From assembly GCA_002167745.1 (NCBI GenBank), contig NHCB01000013.1, positions 129,526-193,525 of the forward strand: DNA of 64,000 nucleotides, written 5' to 3'. Below the pieces are notes generated by a model. That model made no database searches, was not told the origin of the DNA, and worked only from the letters and a program-made list of their open reading frames with translations. Positions 48,251 to 56,984 of the stretch are shown one piece after another. The translations under genes and the position numbers were made by a program. The DNA is from Betaproteobacteria bacterium TMED22 (GTDB lineage: Bacteria; Pseudomonadota; Gammaproteobacteria; Burkholderiales; Eutrophovitaceae). The stretch's first letter is position 1, and every line of letters begins with the position of its first letter.

Positions 48251-50233
48251 TCAAGATGAGGCAGTCACTCCCTCGGTCCCGTTCTCTGGCTGACTCGCTT
48301 TTCGGTAGCGACGATCTGAGACTGCGAGTATTCCTCCTAGTGCCATGAGGAAGGCTCCACCCCAAATCCAATCCACATATGGTTTCAAATACACCCGAAC
48401 AACCCAAGATCCATCGCTTAATGGCTCTCCCAATGAAATATAAAGATCTCTCGTAAAGCCCGTATCAATTGCAGCTTCGGTCATCGCCATTTGCTGAACA
48501 GTGTAAAGCCGCTTTTGCGGAAACATTCGGTCAACCTCCTTGCCATCCACCAAAATTGCCATCGAACCCTCGACACCGGTGTAATTAGGTCCTTCCAGGT
48601 CCTTGAGCGCATCAAGCCGAATGGTGTAATTCCCTATTGTGACGGTATTACCAAGGCTCATTTTTACATCTTTCTCAACTTCGTAACCATTAACGAGGGT
48701 AACGCCAACGATAAACACAGCAACACCCCAGTGAGCACACAACATACCGTAATAAGAATTTGGCAAGCTAGCTACAGAGTTCCAGAATGTTCTTCCTTCC
48801 CCCCGAGACATTTGTTTAAGGCGCGTCCACAAATTTACGATTCCCGCCAAGGCAATCCATACAGCCATGAGCAATCCAAAACTGACCAATAAACTCCAGG
48901 TCCCCATTGTGAACGGCAGTAATAACGACGATACAATCGAAACTACAAACGCCCACTTAAGTTTCAATGCTAGATCAGGAACCGAGGATTTCTTCCATCG
49001 CGAAATAGGACCGATCCCCATCAAAAACATCGCAGGCGCCATAATTGGAATGAAAACGGCATCGAAGTAAGGTGGACCCACCGAGATCTTACCCAAACCG
49101 AGGGCATCAAGAAATAGTGGGTAAAGGGTACCTAAGAGGACCGAAGCTGCAGCAACTACCAACAAAACATTGTTTGCTAACAAGGCAGATTCCCGCGAGA
49201 CAAGATCGAACCGGCCCCCTAGCCCGACTTTAGGAGCTCTCCACGCAAATAGAACTAATGACGCCCCCACCACGAACACCAAAAAACCGAGAATAAAGAC
49301 GCCTCTCTCAGGATCGGTTGCAAACGCGTGCACGGAAGTCAAAACCCCTGAGCGCACCAAAAAAGTACCGAGCAATGATAGAGAGAAGGTAATTATCGCC
49401 AACAAGACCGTCCAAACTTTAAAGCTACCACGCTTCTCAGTCACTAAAAGTGAATGCATCAGCGCGGTTCCACAGAGCCATGGCATGAAGGACGCATTCT
49501 CAACTGGATCCCAGAACCACCAGCCGCCCCAACCGAGCTCGTAATATGCCCACCAGCTGCCGAGCGCGATTCCAATGGTTAGAAATGCCCAAGCGATCGT
49601 TGTCCAAGGACGCGACCATCGAGCCCAAGTAGTGTCTAAACGTCCGCTGATTAAAGCAGCGATAGCAAAGGCGAAAACAACCGAGAATCCCACGTAGCCC
49701 ATATATAACATTGGTGGATGGATGACCATTCCCGGATCTTGGAGGAGAGGGTTTAAATCACGACCATCCATTGCCGGCGGCAGTAGACGATCAAATGGGT
49801 TGGATGTAAGCAATAAAAAAGAGTAGAAACCAATCGCAACTAGTGCCATGACGCCAAGTATTAACGACAACATATCGTTAGGCACCCCTTTACTGAAACG
49901 TGCAACCGCAGCCATCCACCCGGAGAGCATCAGAACCCACAATAACAAAGAGCCTTCATGACTACCCCAACTTGCCGCAAGCCGATATGGCCAAGGTAGC
50001 TGAGAATTCGAATTCGATGCTACGTTCAAGACCGAGAAGTCATTCGTTAAAAACGAAATCACCAAGCAGCAGAATCCGAACGTCGTTAAAAAAAACAACA
50101 GATACGCAGCGGGCCGAGAAACTGCCATCCAGTTTACGTATCCACGCGTTGCTCCGACTAACGAGAAGAATGCCTGCGCCAGTGCTACGCACAGCGCTAA
50201 TATAACGGCAAAGTGTCCGACCTCAGGAATCAA
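48251..50233 (-). CDS. ccmF: Heme lyase CcmF
   Basis: A 660-residue polytopic membrane protein that attaches heme to apocytochrome c with CcmHI. The WWD domain is intact: 'LGWGGWWFWDPVENASFMPW'; 'MVIHPPMLYMGYVGFSVVFAFA' carries a heme-ligand His, and many hydrophobic helices are present. The C-terminal periplasmic domain ('YNYTIRLDALKDLEGPNYTG'-type region) is followed by a last helix. Normal length for CcmF. It lies between ccmE and ccmG. Confidence 0.97.
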   Translation of the reverse strand: MIPEVGHFAVILALCVALAQAFFSLVGATRGYVNWMAVSRPAAYLLFFLTTFGFCCLVISFLTNDFSVLNVASNSNSQLPWPYRLAASWGSHEGSLLLWVLMLSGWMAAVARFSKGVPNDMLSLILGVMALVAIGFYSFLLLTSNPFDRLLPPAMDGRDLNPLLQDPGMVIHPPMLYMGYVGFSVVFAFAIAALISGRLDTTWARWSRPWTTIAWAFLTIGIALGSWWAYYELGWGGWWFWDPVENASFMPWLCGTALMHSLLVTEKRGSFKVWTVLLAIITFSLSLLGTFLVRSGVLTSVHAFATDPERGVFILGFLVFVVGASLVLFAWRAPKVGLGGRFDLVSRESALLANNVLLVVAAASVLLGTLYPLFLDALGLGKISVGPPYFDAVFIPIMAPAMFLMGIGPISRWKKSSVPDLALKLKWAFVVSIVSSLLLPFTMGTWSLLVSFGLLMAVWIALAGIVNLWTRLKQMSRGEGRTFWNSVASLPNSYYGMLCAHWGVAVFIVGVTLVNGYEVEKDVKMSLGNTVTIGNYTIRLDALKDLEGPNYTGVEGSMAILVDGKEVDRMFPQKRLYTVQQMAMTEAAIDTGFTRDLYISLGEPLSDGSWVVRVYLKPYVDWIWGGAFLMALGGILAVSDRRYRKASQPENGTEGVTASS

Positions 50234-50269
50234 AACCTACCACCTTTCTGGGACTAAATATGTCAGCAC

Positions 50270-50713
50270 TCATTCCGATTCCATTTTTATTTTTCTTGCC
50301 CTCTCGAGAGCCTCTGCGGCTTCGGGAGGCATATAATTTTCGTCGTGTTTCGCGAGCACTTGGTCTGCGACAAACACACCTTGTGGATCCATCCTTCCTT
50401 GAGCGACAACTCCTTTGCCCTCTTGGAATAAATCCGGGAGTATACCCGTAAACTGCACAGGTACATTCTCTATACTATCGGTTACCGCAAATCTGACAGT
50501 CACACCGTCATCTTTACGCTTAAGACTGTCTTCTAACACCATCCCACCAATACGAAACGCTTGACCCTGAGGCACCTGCCCCGCAAAAACTTCAGTGGGG
50601 GTGTAGAAAAATACTAAATTGCTTCGGAATGCCTTTAAAACAAACGTCGCCCCCAAGCCGAGGAGCGCAAGCGCGACTACAACCAGTAATAACCGTTTAT
50701 GACGTGGTTTCAT
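50270..50713 (-). CDS. ccmE: Cytochrome c maturation heme chaperone CcmE
   Basis: A 147-residue heme chaperone: N-terminal basic segment and helix ('MKPRHKRLLLVVVALALLGLGATFVLKAF'), OB-fold periplasmic domain ('AFRIGGMVLEDSLKRKDDGV') and the heme-binding 'VLAKHDENYMPPE' with the His that binds heme covalently and the nearby Tyr. It takes heme from CcmABCD and passes it to CcmF. Located between ccmD and ccmF. Confidence 0.97.
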   Translation of the reverse strand: MKPRHKRLLLVVVALALLGLGATFVLKAFRSNLVFFYTPTEVFAGQVPQGQAFRIGGMVLEDSLKRKDDGVTVRFAVTDSIENVPVQFTGILPDLFQEGKGVVAQGRMDPQGVFVADQVLAKHDENYMPPEAAEALERARKIKMESE

Positions 50714-50763
50714 GCAAAGGCCCTTTATACATTAATACCTAGACCGATATTGGTGATGTGAGT

Positions 50764-50889
50764 TCATCTCTTTTTCCATAGATCCAGAAGCTCAATCACA
50801 ATACACAAGGCAGCAACAATGTAGGAGCCCCAGACATAAAGTCCGTAACCACCCATTGCAAAAAAATCGGAAATACTTTCCCACTGCAT
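50764..50889 (-). CDS. ccmD: Heme exporter protein CcmD
   Basis: A 41-codon ORF below the ORF-track cutoff, read from the ATG at 50889 to a TGA at 50764. The product begins MQWESISDFFAMGGYGLYVW, followed by one membrane helix (GSYIVAALCIVIELLDLW) and a basic end (KKR). The 'FFAMGGYGxYVWxSY' pattern is the CcmD hallmark. Its ATG directly abuts the TAA of ccmC, and it precedes ccmE, the standard order. CcmD keeps CcmE bound to the CcmABC complex and helps release holo-CcmE. Confidence 0.95.
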   Translation of the reverse strand: MQWESISDFFAMGGYGLYVWGSYIVAALCIVIELLDLWKKR

Positions 50890-51621
50890 TTATTGCACCC
50901 CCGACGAGTCAGAAAGCCAAGCAGCATTTGCTTCACGATCACGAATAATACGCCTTACTCGAATTAATGAGACTGCTATCGAATACATCCAAAATGCCAG
51001 TGCCATAACCAACATGCCCGTGAGCATGCTTGTAGCCATACTGGGCGATTTAGTAAGACTTACCGACGCTCCTTGATGGAGTGTATTCCACCACTGAACC
51101 GAAAAATAAATAATTGGTACATTCACAATCCCTACCAAAGCAAGAATAGCCGAAGCCCGGTCAGCGCGTCTCGGATCCTCGATAGATGCGCGAAGTGCCA
51201 TATAACCGATGTATAAGAATAATAAAATTAGCTCAGAGGTTAAACGAGCATCCCAGACCCACCATGCACCCCATGTGGGTCTGCCCCAGAACGCGCCCGT
51301 CCACAAAGCAATAAAGGTCATCAGCGCACCTGTAGGTGCTAGAGCATGGGCCATCATTGACGAGAGGCGCGTGTTCATAATTAACCCTATGGCGGCCCAA
51401 AACGACATAATCAAGTAAATCAGCATCGACATCCAGGCTGCAGGAACGTGGATGAAGATTATTCGGTATGACTCGCCTTGCTGAAAATCTGTGGGCGCAA
51501 CGAAAAATCCAACATAAAGTCCCCATACAGTCAAAATCGACGCCAACAAGAAGAAGAAAACGGCCATTTTCTTAGCTAGCGGATAAAAATATTGTGGGGA
51601 GGAATACTTCCAAATACTCAT
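50890..51621 (-). CDS. ccmC: Heme exporter/transfer protein CcmC
   Basis: A 243-residue membrane protein with six predicted helices. The WWD heme-handling motif is 'FWGRPTWGAWWVWDARLTSELILLF', and flanking His residues lie in 'IFIHVPAAWMSM' and 'WWNTLHQGASVS'. CcmC loads heme onto CcmE. It is followed immediately by ccmD and lies 65 bases after ccmB. Confidence 0.97.
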   Translation of the reverse strand: MSIWKYSSPQYFYPLAKKMAVFFFLLASILTVWGLYVGFFVAPTDFQQGESYRIIFIHVPAAWMSMLIYLIMSFWAAIGLIMNTRLSSMMAHALAPTGALMTFIALWTGAFWGRPTWGAWWVWDARLTSELILLFLYIGYMALRASIEDPRRADRASAILALVGIVNVPIIYFSVQWWNTLHQGASVSLTKSPSMATSMLTGMLVMALAFWMYSIAVSLIRVRRIIRDREANAAWLSDSSGVQ

Positions 51622-51686
51622 AAACTTTCGATTTTTAAACCAGGGCTAAAGCATCAGTCAATAATATATACAACAATCCGAAGCCA

Positions 51687-52355
51687 CTATTCTAAAGCAA
51701 TTTTAATTGCATTCGCGACGGCTATTGGCACCAAAGCAACAGATAAACACAACATAGCGATCAGTATAGAGAGGTGTCCCTCGATCGAGAGTCCCTGAAG
51801 GTCGGCGACTACTGCTCCGGCTCCAAAAATCAAAACAGGCACATAGAACGGCAAAATAAGGATAGACGTCAATGCGGCGCCGCCGCGGACTCCTAATGTT
51901 AATGCAGCACCGATCGAACCCATCAGAGAAAGCACCGGTGTGCCCAGTAAAAGAGTAATCAAAAGCAGGCTAAGGCTCCCGGCAGAGAGCCCAAACTGAA
52001 GCCCTATTAACGGCGCAACAATAACGACTGGCAAACCAGTAATTAGCCAATGTGAGCCGATCTTGGCCAGCACCAAAACCGTTAACGGCTCACCACTGAG
52101 GACTAAATATTCTAAAGAGCCATCACTAAAATCGGTCTCGAATACCCGATGCAACGCGAGCAATGAGCATAACAGGGCTCCGACCCACACAACTCCCGGC
52201 CCAATAATTTTTAGGGTGTTTAGATCCGGACCGACTGCAAAAGGAAACAAACTGGAAACAATGAGAAAAAAGAACAATACCGTCACTACATCTGTCTTTT
52301 GCCTCAGCGCTAGCAAAAGCTCTTTACGCAGGATGAAGATAAACGCTTTATACAC
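51687..52355 (-). CDS. ccmB: Heme exporter protein CcmB
   Basis: A 222-residue ABC permease subunit with six hydrophobic helices; 'VLFFFLIVSSLFPFAVGPD' and 'RVFETDFSDGSLEYLVLSGEPL' are typical. It partners CcmA, 2 bases upstream, in the CcmABCD complex that releases holo-CcmE. Full length, no oddities. Confidence 0.96.
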   Translation of the reverse strand: MYKAFIFILRKELLLALRQKTDVVTVLFFFLIVSSLFPFAVGPDLNTLKIIGPGVVWVGALLCSLLALHRVFETDFSDGSLEYLVLSGEPLTVLVLAKIGSHWLITGLPVVIVAPLIGLQFGLSAGSLSLLLITLLLGTPVLSLMGSIGAALTLGVRGGAALTSILILPFYVPVLIFGAGAVVADLQGLSIEGHLSILIAMLCLSVALVPIAVANAIKIALE

Positions 52356-52357
52356 AA

Positions 52358-52972
52358 TTAGTCCAGAGAGAGGCTAAGAGCCTCAGACACAACGTCGAAA
52401 TCTTGATGTGTCGTAAAAATAAGCAAGCCACCCGAATCGATATGCTTCCTAAGCTTCAGGACTAAACCTGATATTGCCGTAACGTCTAACGATGTAAAGG
52501 GCTCATCGAGGATCCACAATACACGGTGATTCATAAAGTCGAGTCTCGTCAACGCAACCCGCCTCTTTTGTCCTGCCGACATGTGCATGACAGGCTTATG
52601 TTTAACCGCCTCAAGCCCTGCCGCATCAAGCGCTGACTCAACATCTCTATCAGATGGAGAAGCACCTAAGAGTGGGAGCATTAATTTCAAATTTTCAGTG
52701 GCAGTAAGTTGTTTTTTTAATCCATCGTCATGACCAAGAAAATTGACCGATTTTACAAATTCACTATTATTTTTTCGAGCTAAATCACGATCCCAAATGA
52801 CTACCCCGTTATCTGGCCTGCACAGCCCAGAAACTATCCGAAGCAAGGTTGTCTTTCCAGACCCGTTGGATCCTGTCACTCGAAAAGCCTCGCCTGCTTT
52901 AACCGAGAAATTCAAATTCTCAAATAGAACATTCTTACCTCGAGCAAAACCCAAATTTTGGATCTCTAGCAT
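52358..52972 (-). CDS. ccmA: Heme exporter ATP-binding protein CcmA
   Basis: A 204-residue ABC ATPase: Walker A 'VTGSNGSGKTTLLRI', signature 'MSAGQKRRVALTRL', Walker B 'LWILDEPFTSLD', H-loop 'IFTTHQDF'. With CcmB it uses ATP to release heme-loaded CcmE from CcmCD. First gene of the ccmABCDEFGHI operon; the 144-base gap before it, shared with a divergent gene, should hold the promoter, but no convincing boxes were picked. Confidence 0.96.
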   Translation of the reverse strand: MLEIQNLGFARGKNVLFENLNFSVKAGEAFRVTGSNGSGKTTLLRIVSGLCRPDNGVVIWDRDLARKNNSEFVKSVNFLGHDDGLKKQLTATENLKLMLPLLGASPSDRDVESALDAAGLEAVKHKPVMHMSAGQKRRVALTRLDFMNHRVLWILDEPFTSLDVTAISGLVLKLRKHIDSGGLLIFTTHQDFDVVSEALSLSLD

Positions 52973-53116
52973 GAATTAAATTACCCGTTTAATCTAAAAA
53001 TTCTTTAATCGTTTTTCACGTAAAACCGATTATGAGGGTATCATTCTTTATAACCTGTGTGTTGTATCAAAGTGCGAGATAACACACAACCAAAGCTATG
53101 AACTTAGAGGAGCAGC

Positions 53117-53752
53117 ATGCCGAAAATTACCATGTACTTGGATTTTATATCGCCTTACGCTTATCTCGCCTTTAAAGAAATTGAGAGAGGCTTAAGTAAA
53201 CGGGTAGACTTTACTTATAGACCCATATTGTTTGCCGGTCTGTTGAACCATTACGGACAATTAGGTCCCGCTGAAATTCCGCATCGCCGAGAATGGACTT
53301 TCTTACAAGCCTTATGGCAAGGGAAAGAGGCTGGCATCCCAATCCAACTCCCTCAAAGCCACCCTTTCAACCCACTCGCTCTACTTCGTTTAGCGATAGC
53401 GGAGACCACATCTGGAAATCCGAGCCAAGAGACCTGCAATGAGATTTTTGAGTTTGTATGGAATCGTGGCGTTGATGTGACGGATGAAAACGAATTTTTA
53501 GCGCTTAAAAATGCAATTACTTTGGAGCGTGACCTCAATGATCCAACAGTGAAGGAACAACTCAAAACAAACACCGAGGAGGCTATTGCTAATCAAGTTT
53601 ATGGCGTACCATCCTTCCACTACAATAACAAAATATTTTGGGGAAATGACTCCCTCAAAATGCTTGAGGCATATATTGATGGCGATCCGTGGATTGATAA
53701 AAATTGGTCAAAACCAGAGGCCGTAGCGGTTGGTATAAAACGTAAAGCCTAA
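53117..53752 (+). CDS. DsbA-like 2-hydroxychromene-2-carboxylate isomerase family protein
   Basis: A 211-residue thioredoxin-fold protein of the kappa-GST/HCCA isomerase type. 'MYLDFISPYAYLAFKEIERGL' gives the Ser-Pro active-site start (in place of the DsbA C-x-x-C), and 'NQVYGVPSFHYNNKIFWGNDSLKML' is the C-terminal cis-Pro region. Such enzymes use glutathione to isomerise products of naphthalene breakdown; many homologues act on unknown substrates. AGAGGAG lies 6 bases before the ATG. It probably shares a transcript with the SDR gene 46 bases later. Confidence 0.88.
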   Translation: MPKITMYLDFISPYAYLAFKEIERGLSKRVDFTYRPILFAGLLNHYGQLGPAEIPHRREWTFLQALWQGKEAGIPIQLPQSHPFNPLALLRLAIAETTSGNPSQETCNEIFEFVWNRGVDVTDENEFLALKNAITLERDLNDPTVKEQLKTNTEEAIANQVYGVPSFHYNNKIFWGNDSLKMLEAYIDGDPWIDKNWSKPEAVAVGIKRKA

Positions 53753-53798
53753 AAGAACATGAATACATACTCAGCACAACAGAAAAATAGGATAAGAC

Positions 53799-54578
53799 AT
53801 GCGTAAAGTTTGTTTAATCGTCGGCGCAGGTGCAGGGATAGGTATGGCAACTGCCAGAAGATTCTCCAAAGAGGGTTATTATATTTGTATTGTTAGACGC
53901 AGCGACCAAAATGGCCTCGATAACTCGGTCAGCGAACTCAAGACAAATGGGTATGAGGCATCGGGTTTTATGGTGGATGTAACCGTACCGGACGATCTTG
54001 AATCACTGGTCGAAAAAATAGAAACCGAAATTGGTCCAATCGATACGGCTGTTTACAACGTAGGGGCTCAAATCGGTGACCGTTATTTAGATGACACTTC
54101 ACTCAAAGTTTTTGAACTCGGGTGGAGGTTAGGCACCTTCGGGCTATTTCGCCTTGCCAAAACACTGCTTCCGCACATGGTAGAACGTTCAACAGGTAGC
54201 CTCCTCGTTACTGGCGCAACCGCCTCGGTAAGAGGAAACGGTGGTCAGCACTCACATGCTGCCACGATGGCCTCACGTAGAATGCTCTGTCAATCGTTAA
54301 ATGCAGAGTTCGCTCCCAAAGGGATCCATATTGCGCATGTTGTGATTGACGGACTTATCGATGCTCCAGACACGCTCGGAAAAATGCTGGGACCGGACGC
54401 GTTCGAGGATCTAAAACAAAGAAAAGGGTACGAAAAAAATGGCTTGTTGGTTCCAGATCAAATTGCCGACAGTTACTTTCATATCGCAAATCAACACCCT
54501 TCGGCCTGGACACATGAATTGGATTTAAGGCCACACTCAGCGCTACCTTGGTGGAATCACAAAAAGCTCGACTTATAG
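53799..54578 (+). CDS. Short-chain dehydrogenase family protein lacking the catalytic Tyr/Lys
   Basis: A 259-residue Rossmann-fold protein with the cofactor motif 'VGAGAGIGMATARRF' and 'VYNVGAQIG' (a variant of N-A-G). The region that normally carries Tyr-x3-Lys reads 'HSHAATMASRRMLCQSLNAEFAPKGIHIAHVVIDG', in which I align His and Met at the Tyr and Lys positions. The 'PKGIHIAHVVIDG' segment places it near classical SDR subfamily c10. It may be an inactive or altered-function member. It follows the HCCA-isomerase-like gene. Confidence 0.87.
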   Translation: MRKVCLIVGAGAGIGMATARRFSKEGYYICIVRRSDQNGLDNSVSELKTNGYEASGFMVDVTVPDDLESLVEKIETEIGPIDTAVYNVGAQIGDRYLDDTSLKVFELGWRLGTFGLFRLAKTLLPHMVERSTGSLLVTGATASVRGNGGQHSHAATMASRRMLCQSLNAEFAPKGIHIAHVVIDGLIDAPDTLGKMLGPDAFEDLKQRKGYEKNGLLVPDQIADSYFHIANQHPSAWTHELDLRPHSALPWWNHKKLDL

Positions 54579-54585
54579 TGGATGA

Positions 54586-55290
54586 CTAGTTTTTTGGCGG
54601 CAAATTCTGAATTGTTGCTTGAAGCGGCTCACCATCGACCCACGTTGCTCGATAAGATGCCCCACTCGAAAACGTATAGATACCGTCCCCATTAGGCGCT
54701 CCATTTTGAAAATTCCCAACGTATTTTCCACCGCTCGCATAGGTTTGGCGGCCACGACCGTGCTCATGATCATTTCGCCAACGCCCTTCATAACGAGCAC
54801 CATCTGAATAAGTGTAAACTCCAAAACCTTCTTTACGACCTTCCTTGTAACCACCTCGATATTGATCTCCGTTGGTAAATTTCATGGAGCCGTGCCCATG
54901 AAACTGACCAAATTGATAAGAACCTTCGTACTTCGCCCCATCGTCATATTGCATGACTCCGTGTCCATGAGGCATGTCATTTTCAAAGTGTCCGACATAG
55001 ACGGAGCCTGACAAGGGGTGTTTCGAACCGAACGTCATCTCACCCCGGCCATCTTTTTTCCCATGATTGAATTTCCCTGTGTACTTCGTACCGACAGCGT
55101 CCTCAAGGAAGCCCTTTCCATGCGGTTTTCCGTCGACAAATTCTCCGATGTAATAAAAATTGTCTGTTTCTATTATTCCATGACAGTGCGTCCAAACCTC
55201 AAGGTTTTCGCCCGCGCACTCTGCTAAGTCTTCCGCCTGAGCTACAGAAACACAACACAGAATCGAAAGCAATCTTAATTTAGACCACAT
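54586..55290 (-). CDS. Secreted MORN-repeat protein
   Basis: A 234-residue protein with a signal peptide (LRLLSILCCVSVAQA) followed by seven MORN repeats and a partial eighth, each of the form Y-x-G-x-[FYW]-x(5)-G-x-G, for example 'YVGHFENDMPHGHGVMQYDDG' and 'YEGRWRNDHEHGRGRQTYASG'. Two Cys pairs near the N-terminus (CAGEN..., THCHG) may form a disulfide. MORN repeats fold into elongated beta-sheets that mediate binding. The function of exported bacterial forms is unknown. Convergent with the SDR gene, 7 bases apart. Confidence 0.85.
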   Translation of the reverse strand: MWSKLRLLSILCCVSVAQAEDLAECAGENLEVWTHCHGIIETDNFYYIGEFVDGKPHGKGFLEDAVGTKYTGKFNHGKKDGRGEMTFGSKHPLSGSVYVGHFENDMPHGHGVMQYDDGAKYEGSYQFGQFHGHGSMKFTNGDQYRGGYKEGRKEGFGVYTYSDGARYEGRWRNDHEHGRGRQTYASGGKYVGNFQNGAPNGDGIYTFSSGASYRATWVDGEPLQATIQNLPPKN

Positions 55291-55323
55291 AACCCGTGAA
55301 CTTCATTTGTTCTCAAACAGGAT

Positions 55324-55701
55324 TCACGCCGTCTCTGTCTCTCCGCCAGCATCACGCCAGTCTGGAAATCCTCCAACATTTTTTACATTTTCATAGCCCA
55401 TATCCTTCAAAGTCTTGCCAGCAAGCGCAGCCTGACCGCCTGCTCCACAAACAAGAATAATGGTCGCGTTTGTGCTGAGCTGAGCATTATGGAACGGACT
55501 TTCAGGATCCGCAGCAAACTCGATAAAACCCCGAGGAATTCTGAGGGCACCGTTAATGGTCCCGGACTCGGCGATTGCCGCTGAGTCACGAACGTCAACA
55601 AAAATAGCCTCTTTGCTTTTATGAAGATCCATACCTTCCTGAACAGATATACGTTCGACTAGCGCATTGGCTTCCTCCAGATAGTCCTTTGAATTTTTCA
55701 T
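55324..55701 (-). CDS. Rhodanese-like domain protein
   Basis: Starting at the ATG at 55701, which has AAGGAGAG 5 bases upstream, the product is 125 residues (MKNSKDYLEEANALVERISV). A single rhodanese domain: 'IFVDVRDSAAIAESGTINGALRIPRGFIEF' and the active loop 'ILVCGAGGQAALAGKTLKDMGYENV' with the catalytic Cys. It probably moves sulfane sulfur in the cytoplasm; the substrate is unknown. It lies 33 bases upstream of the MORN-protein gene on the same strand. Confidence 0.9.
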   Translation of the reverse strand: MKNSKDYLEEANALVERISVQEGMDLHKSKEAIFVDVRDSAAIAESGTINGALRIPRGFIEFAADPESPFHNAQLSTNATIILVCGAGGQAALAGKTLKDMGYENVKNVGGFPDWRDAGGETETA

Positions 55702-55909
55702 TCTTCTCTCCTTAATCTCTGTGTCGTAAATAATCAATCCCGTAGCATATTCTACCGTCTACTCAAAGAGCGGGCTTACCACACGGTCCAGAAGCCTAAG
55801 AAAAACTGATTTGTTTTAATGAGAAGTTAAAGGAAGCACCTTCAGTGTAAAGACATCACAGCCTTCCAAAGACCTTGCCGAATGCCGTCACAAGATGAGA
55901 CTGGCCTGC

Positions 55910-56362
55910 CTAGTCTGGAAATACCATAGCATCTTGATTTTCTGCGTATGGATCTGAAATTTCTCCCGAGGCAATCCGGGCCCTCTCCGTCGCCCGAAGG
56001 TAGGTAACAAGACTAATGATCTCGCTCTTATCCAACATACTGCTAAATGCGCCCATTTTCCCACCACGACTTCCTGTTCGCGGAGTTCCTGAATAAATCG
56101 TTTCATATATTTCGCTATTTGTATTTCCCCTGAACATGAATTTTCCGCAACTCACACAGGGCGCTCGACCTGTTCCGACACCACGTCCACCGTGACACGC
56201 AGAACACTTCTCAGAAAATATTTCACCGCCCTCAGCTACCGCCTGCTCATCGGCAATCGGGACTGCTAGATCCAAGGGGTTCATTTGATGGGTTTGAGCG
56301 CCTGCGCCCCAAGAAACGATAAGTAACCCTAGAATGAGCGAATGAGTGGTAATCTTCAGCAT
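55910..56362 (-). CDS. Periplasmic monoheme cytochrome c with an extra CxxC
   Basis: A 150-residue protein with a signal peptide ending near GAGAQ. The heme site is Cys53, Cys56 and His57 (CSACHGG), and the likely axial Met is in 'GGKMGAFSSML'. A second 'CVSCGKFMF' (Cys69, Cys72) has no His after it and cannot bind heme c in the normal way; it may form a disulfide. The protein would depend on the ccm genes in this window for heme attachment. Electron partners are unknown. It diverges from the DCC-family gene. Confidence 0.87.
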   Translation of the reverse strand: MLKITTHSLILGLLIVSWGAGAQTHQMNPLDLAVPIADEQAVAEGGEIFSEKCSACHGGRGVGTGRAPCVSCGKFMFRGNTNSEIYETIYSGTPRTGSRGGKMGAFSSMLDKSEIISLVTYLRATERARIASGEISDPYAENQDAMVFPD

Positions 56363-56535
56363 AGCTTTTAACCTGTTTTTTCTTTAGTTAACTTTAAATG
56401 GGATCACAAACCGCAAACAAAGTTCATTGATATCACCCACAAAAAGTTAATGGCTCGTCGAACGCAACCATCTATCTGGGAACCAAACGCAGGTGGGAAC
56501 GTCACAAAGTGATGACAATTTGACGCGGAAGTTTA

Positions 56536-56913
56536 GTGATTACTGTTTTTTATGATGATCAATGCGGTTTGTGCTTAAGAGAAATTGGTGTGTATAAGCG
56601 TGCTGATCAAAAGTGCTGTTTTAAATGGCAAGGCTTATCGGATCGCAGCTTGGACCTTAAAGCGGAAGGCTTAGACCTCGTGTCTGCGCTGGAACAGTTA
56701 CACGTTAAGGATTCGTCAGGAGACGTTCACGTGGGCGTCGACGCATTTATTATGATTTGGAAACACTTACCTCGGTGGCGAATTTTAGCGTTTCTTGCTT
56801 CCATTCCGTTCTTGCATTGGATTCTCACACTTGCGTACGAATGGTTTGCGAAACGAAGATTCCAACAATTAACCCATTGTCAGATCGCACTCAGTAAACG
56901 GTCAAAAGAATAA
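56536..56913 (+). CDS. DCC family (DUF393) thioredoxin-like protein
   Basis: A 125-residue protein starting at a GTG. The opening 'VFYDDQCGLCLREIGVYKRAD' holds the defining D-x2-C-x2-C (Cys10, Cys13), and 'VHVGVDAFIMIWKHLPRWRIL' is the second conserved block of the family. The C-terminal hydrophobic stretch 'ILAFLASIPFLHWILTLAYEWF' may be membrane-associated. Members are predicted thiol-disulfide proteins with no settled role. Confidence 0.85.
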   Translation: MITVFYDDQCGLCLREIGVYKRADQKCCFKWQGLSDRSLDLKAEGLDLVSALEQLHVKDSSGDVHVGVDAFIMIWKHLPRWRILAFLASIPFLHWILTLAYEWFAKRRFQQLTHCQIALSKRSKE

Positions 56914-56945
56914 AAGCCGGTTAAGAAAAAACATCCTTAACCGGC
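56911..56945 (-). terminator. Rho-independent terminator after the 57 kb secreted-protein gene
   Basis: A 10-base perfect stem (GCCGGTTAAG / CTTAACCGGC at 56916-56925 and 56936-56945) with a 10-base loop. On the minus strand the stem is followed by TTTTATTCTTTT, so it should stop transcription of the gene ending at 56985. It sits tight against the stop codon of the convergent DCC gene and may serve it less efficiently in the plus direction. Confidence 0.8.
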
Positions 56946-56984
56946 CATAGAATTTTGATAGGCACTCAGATCGGAATCGATTTC

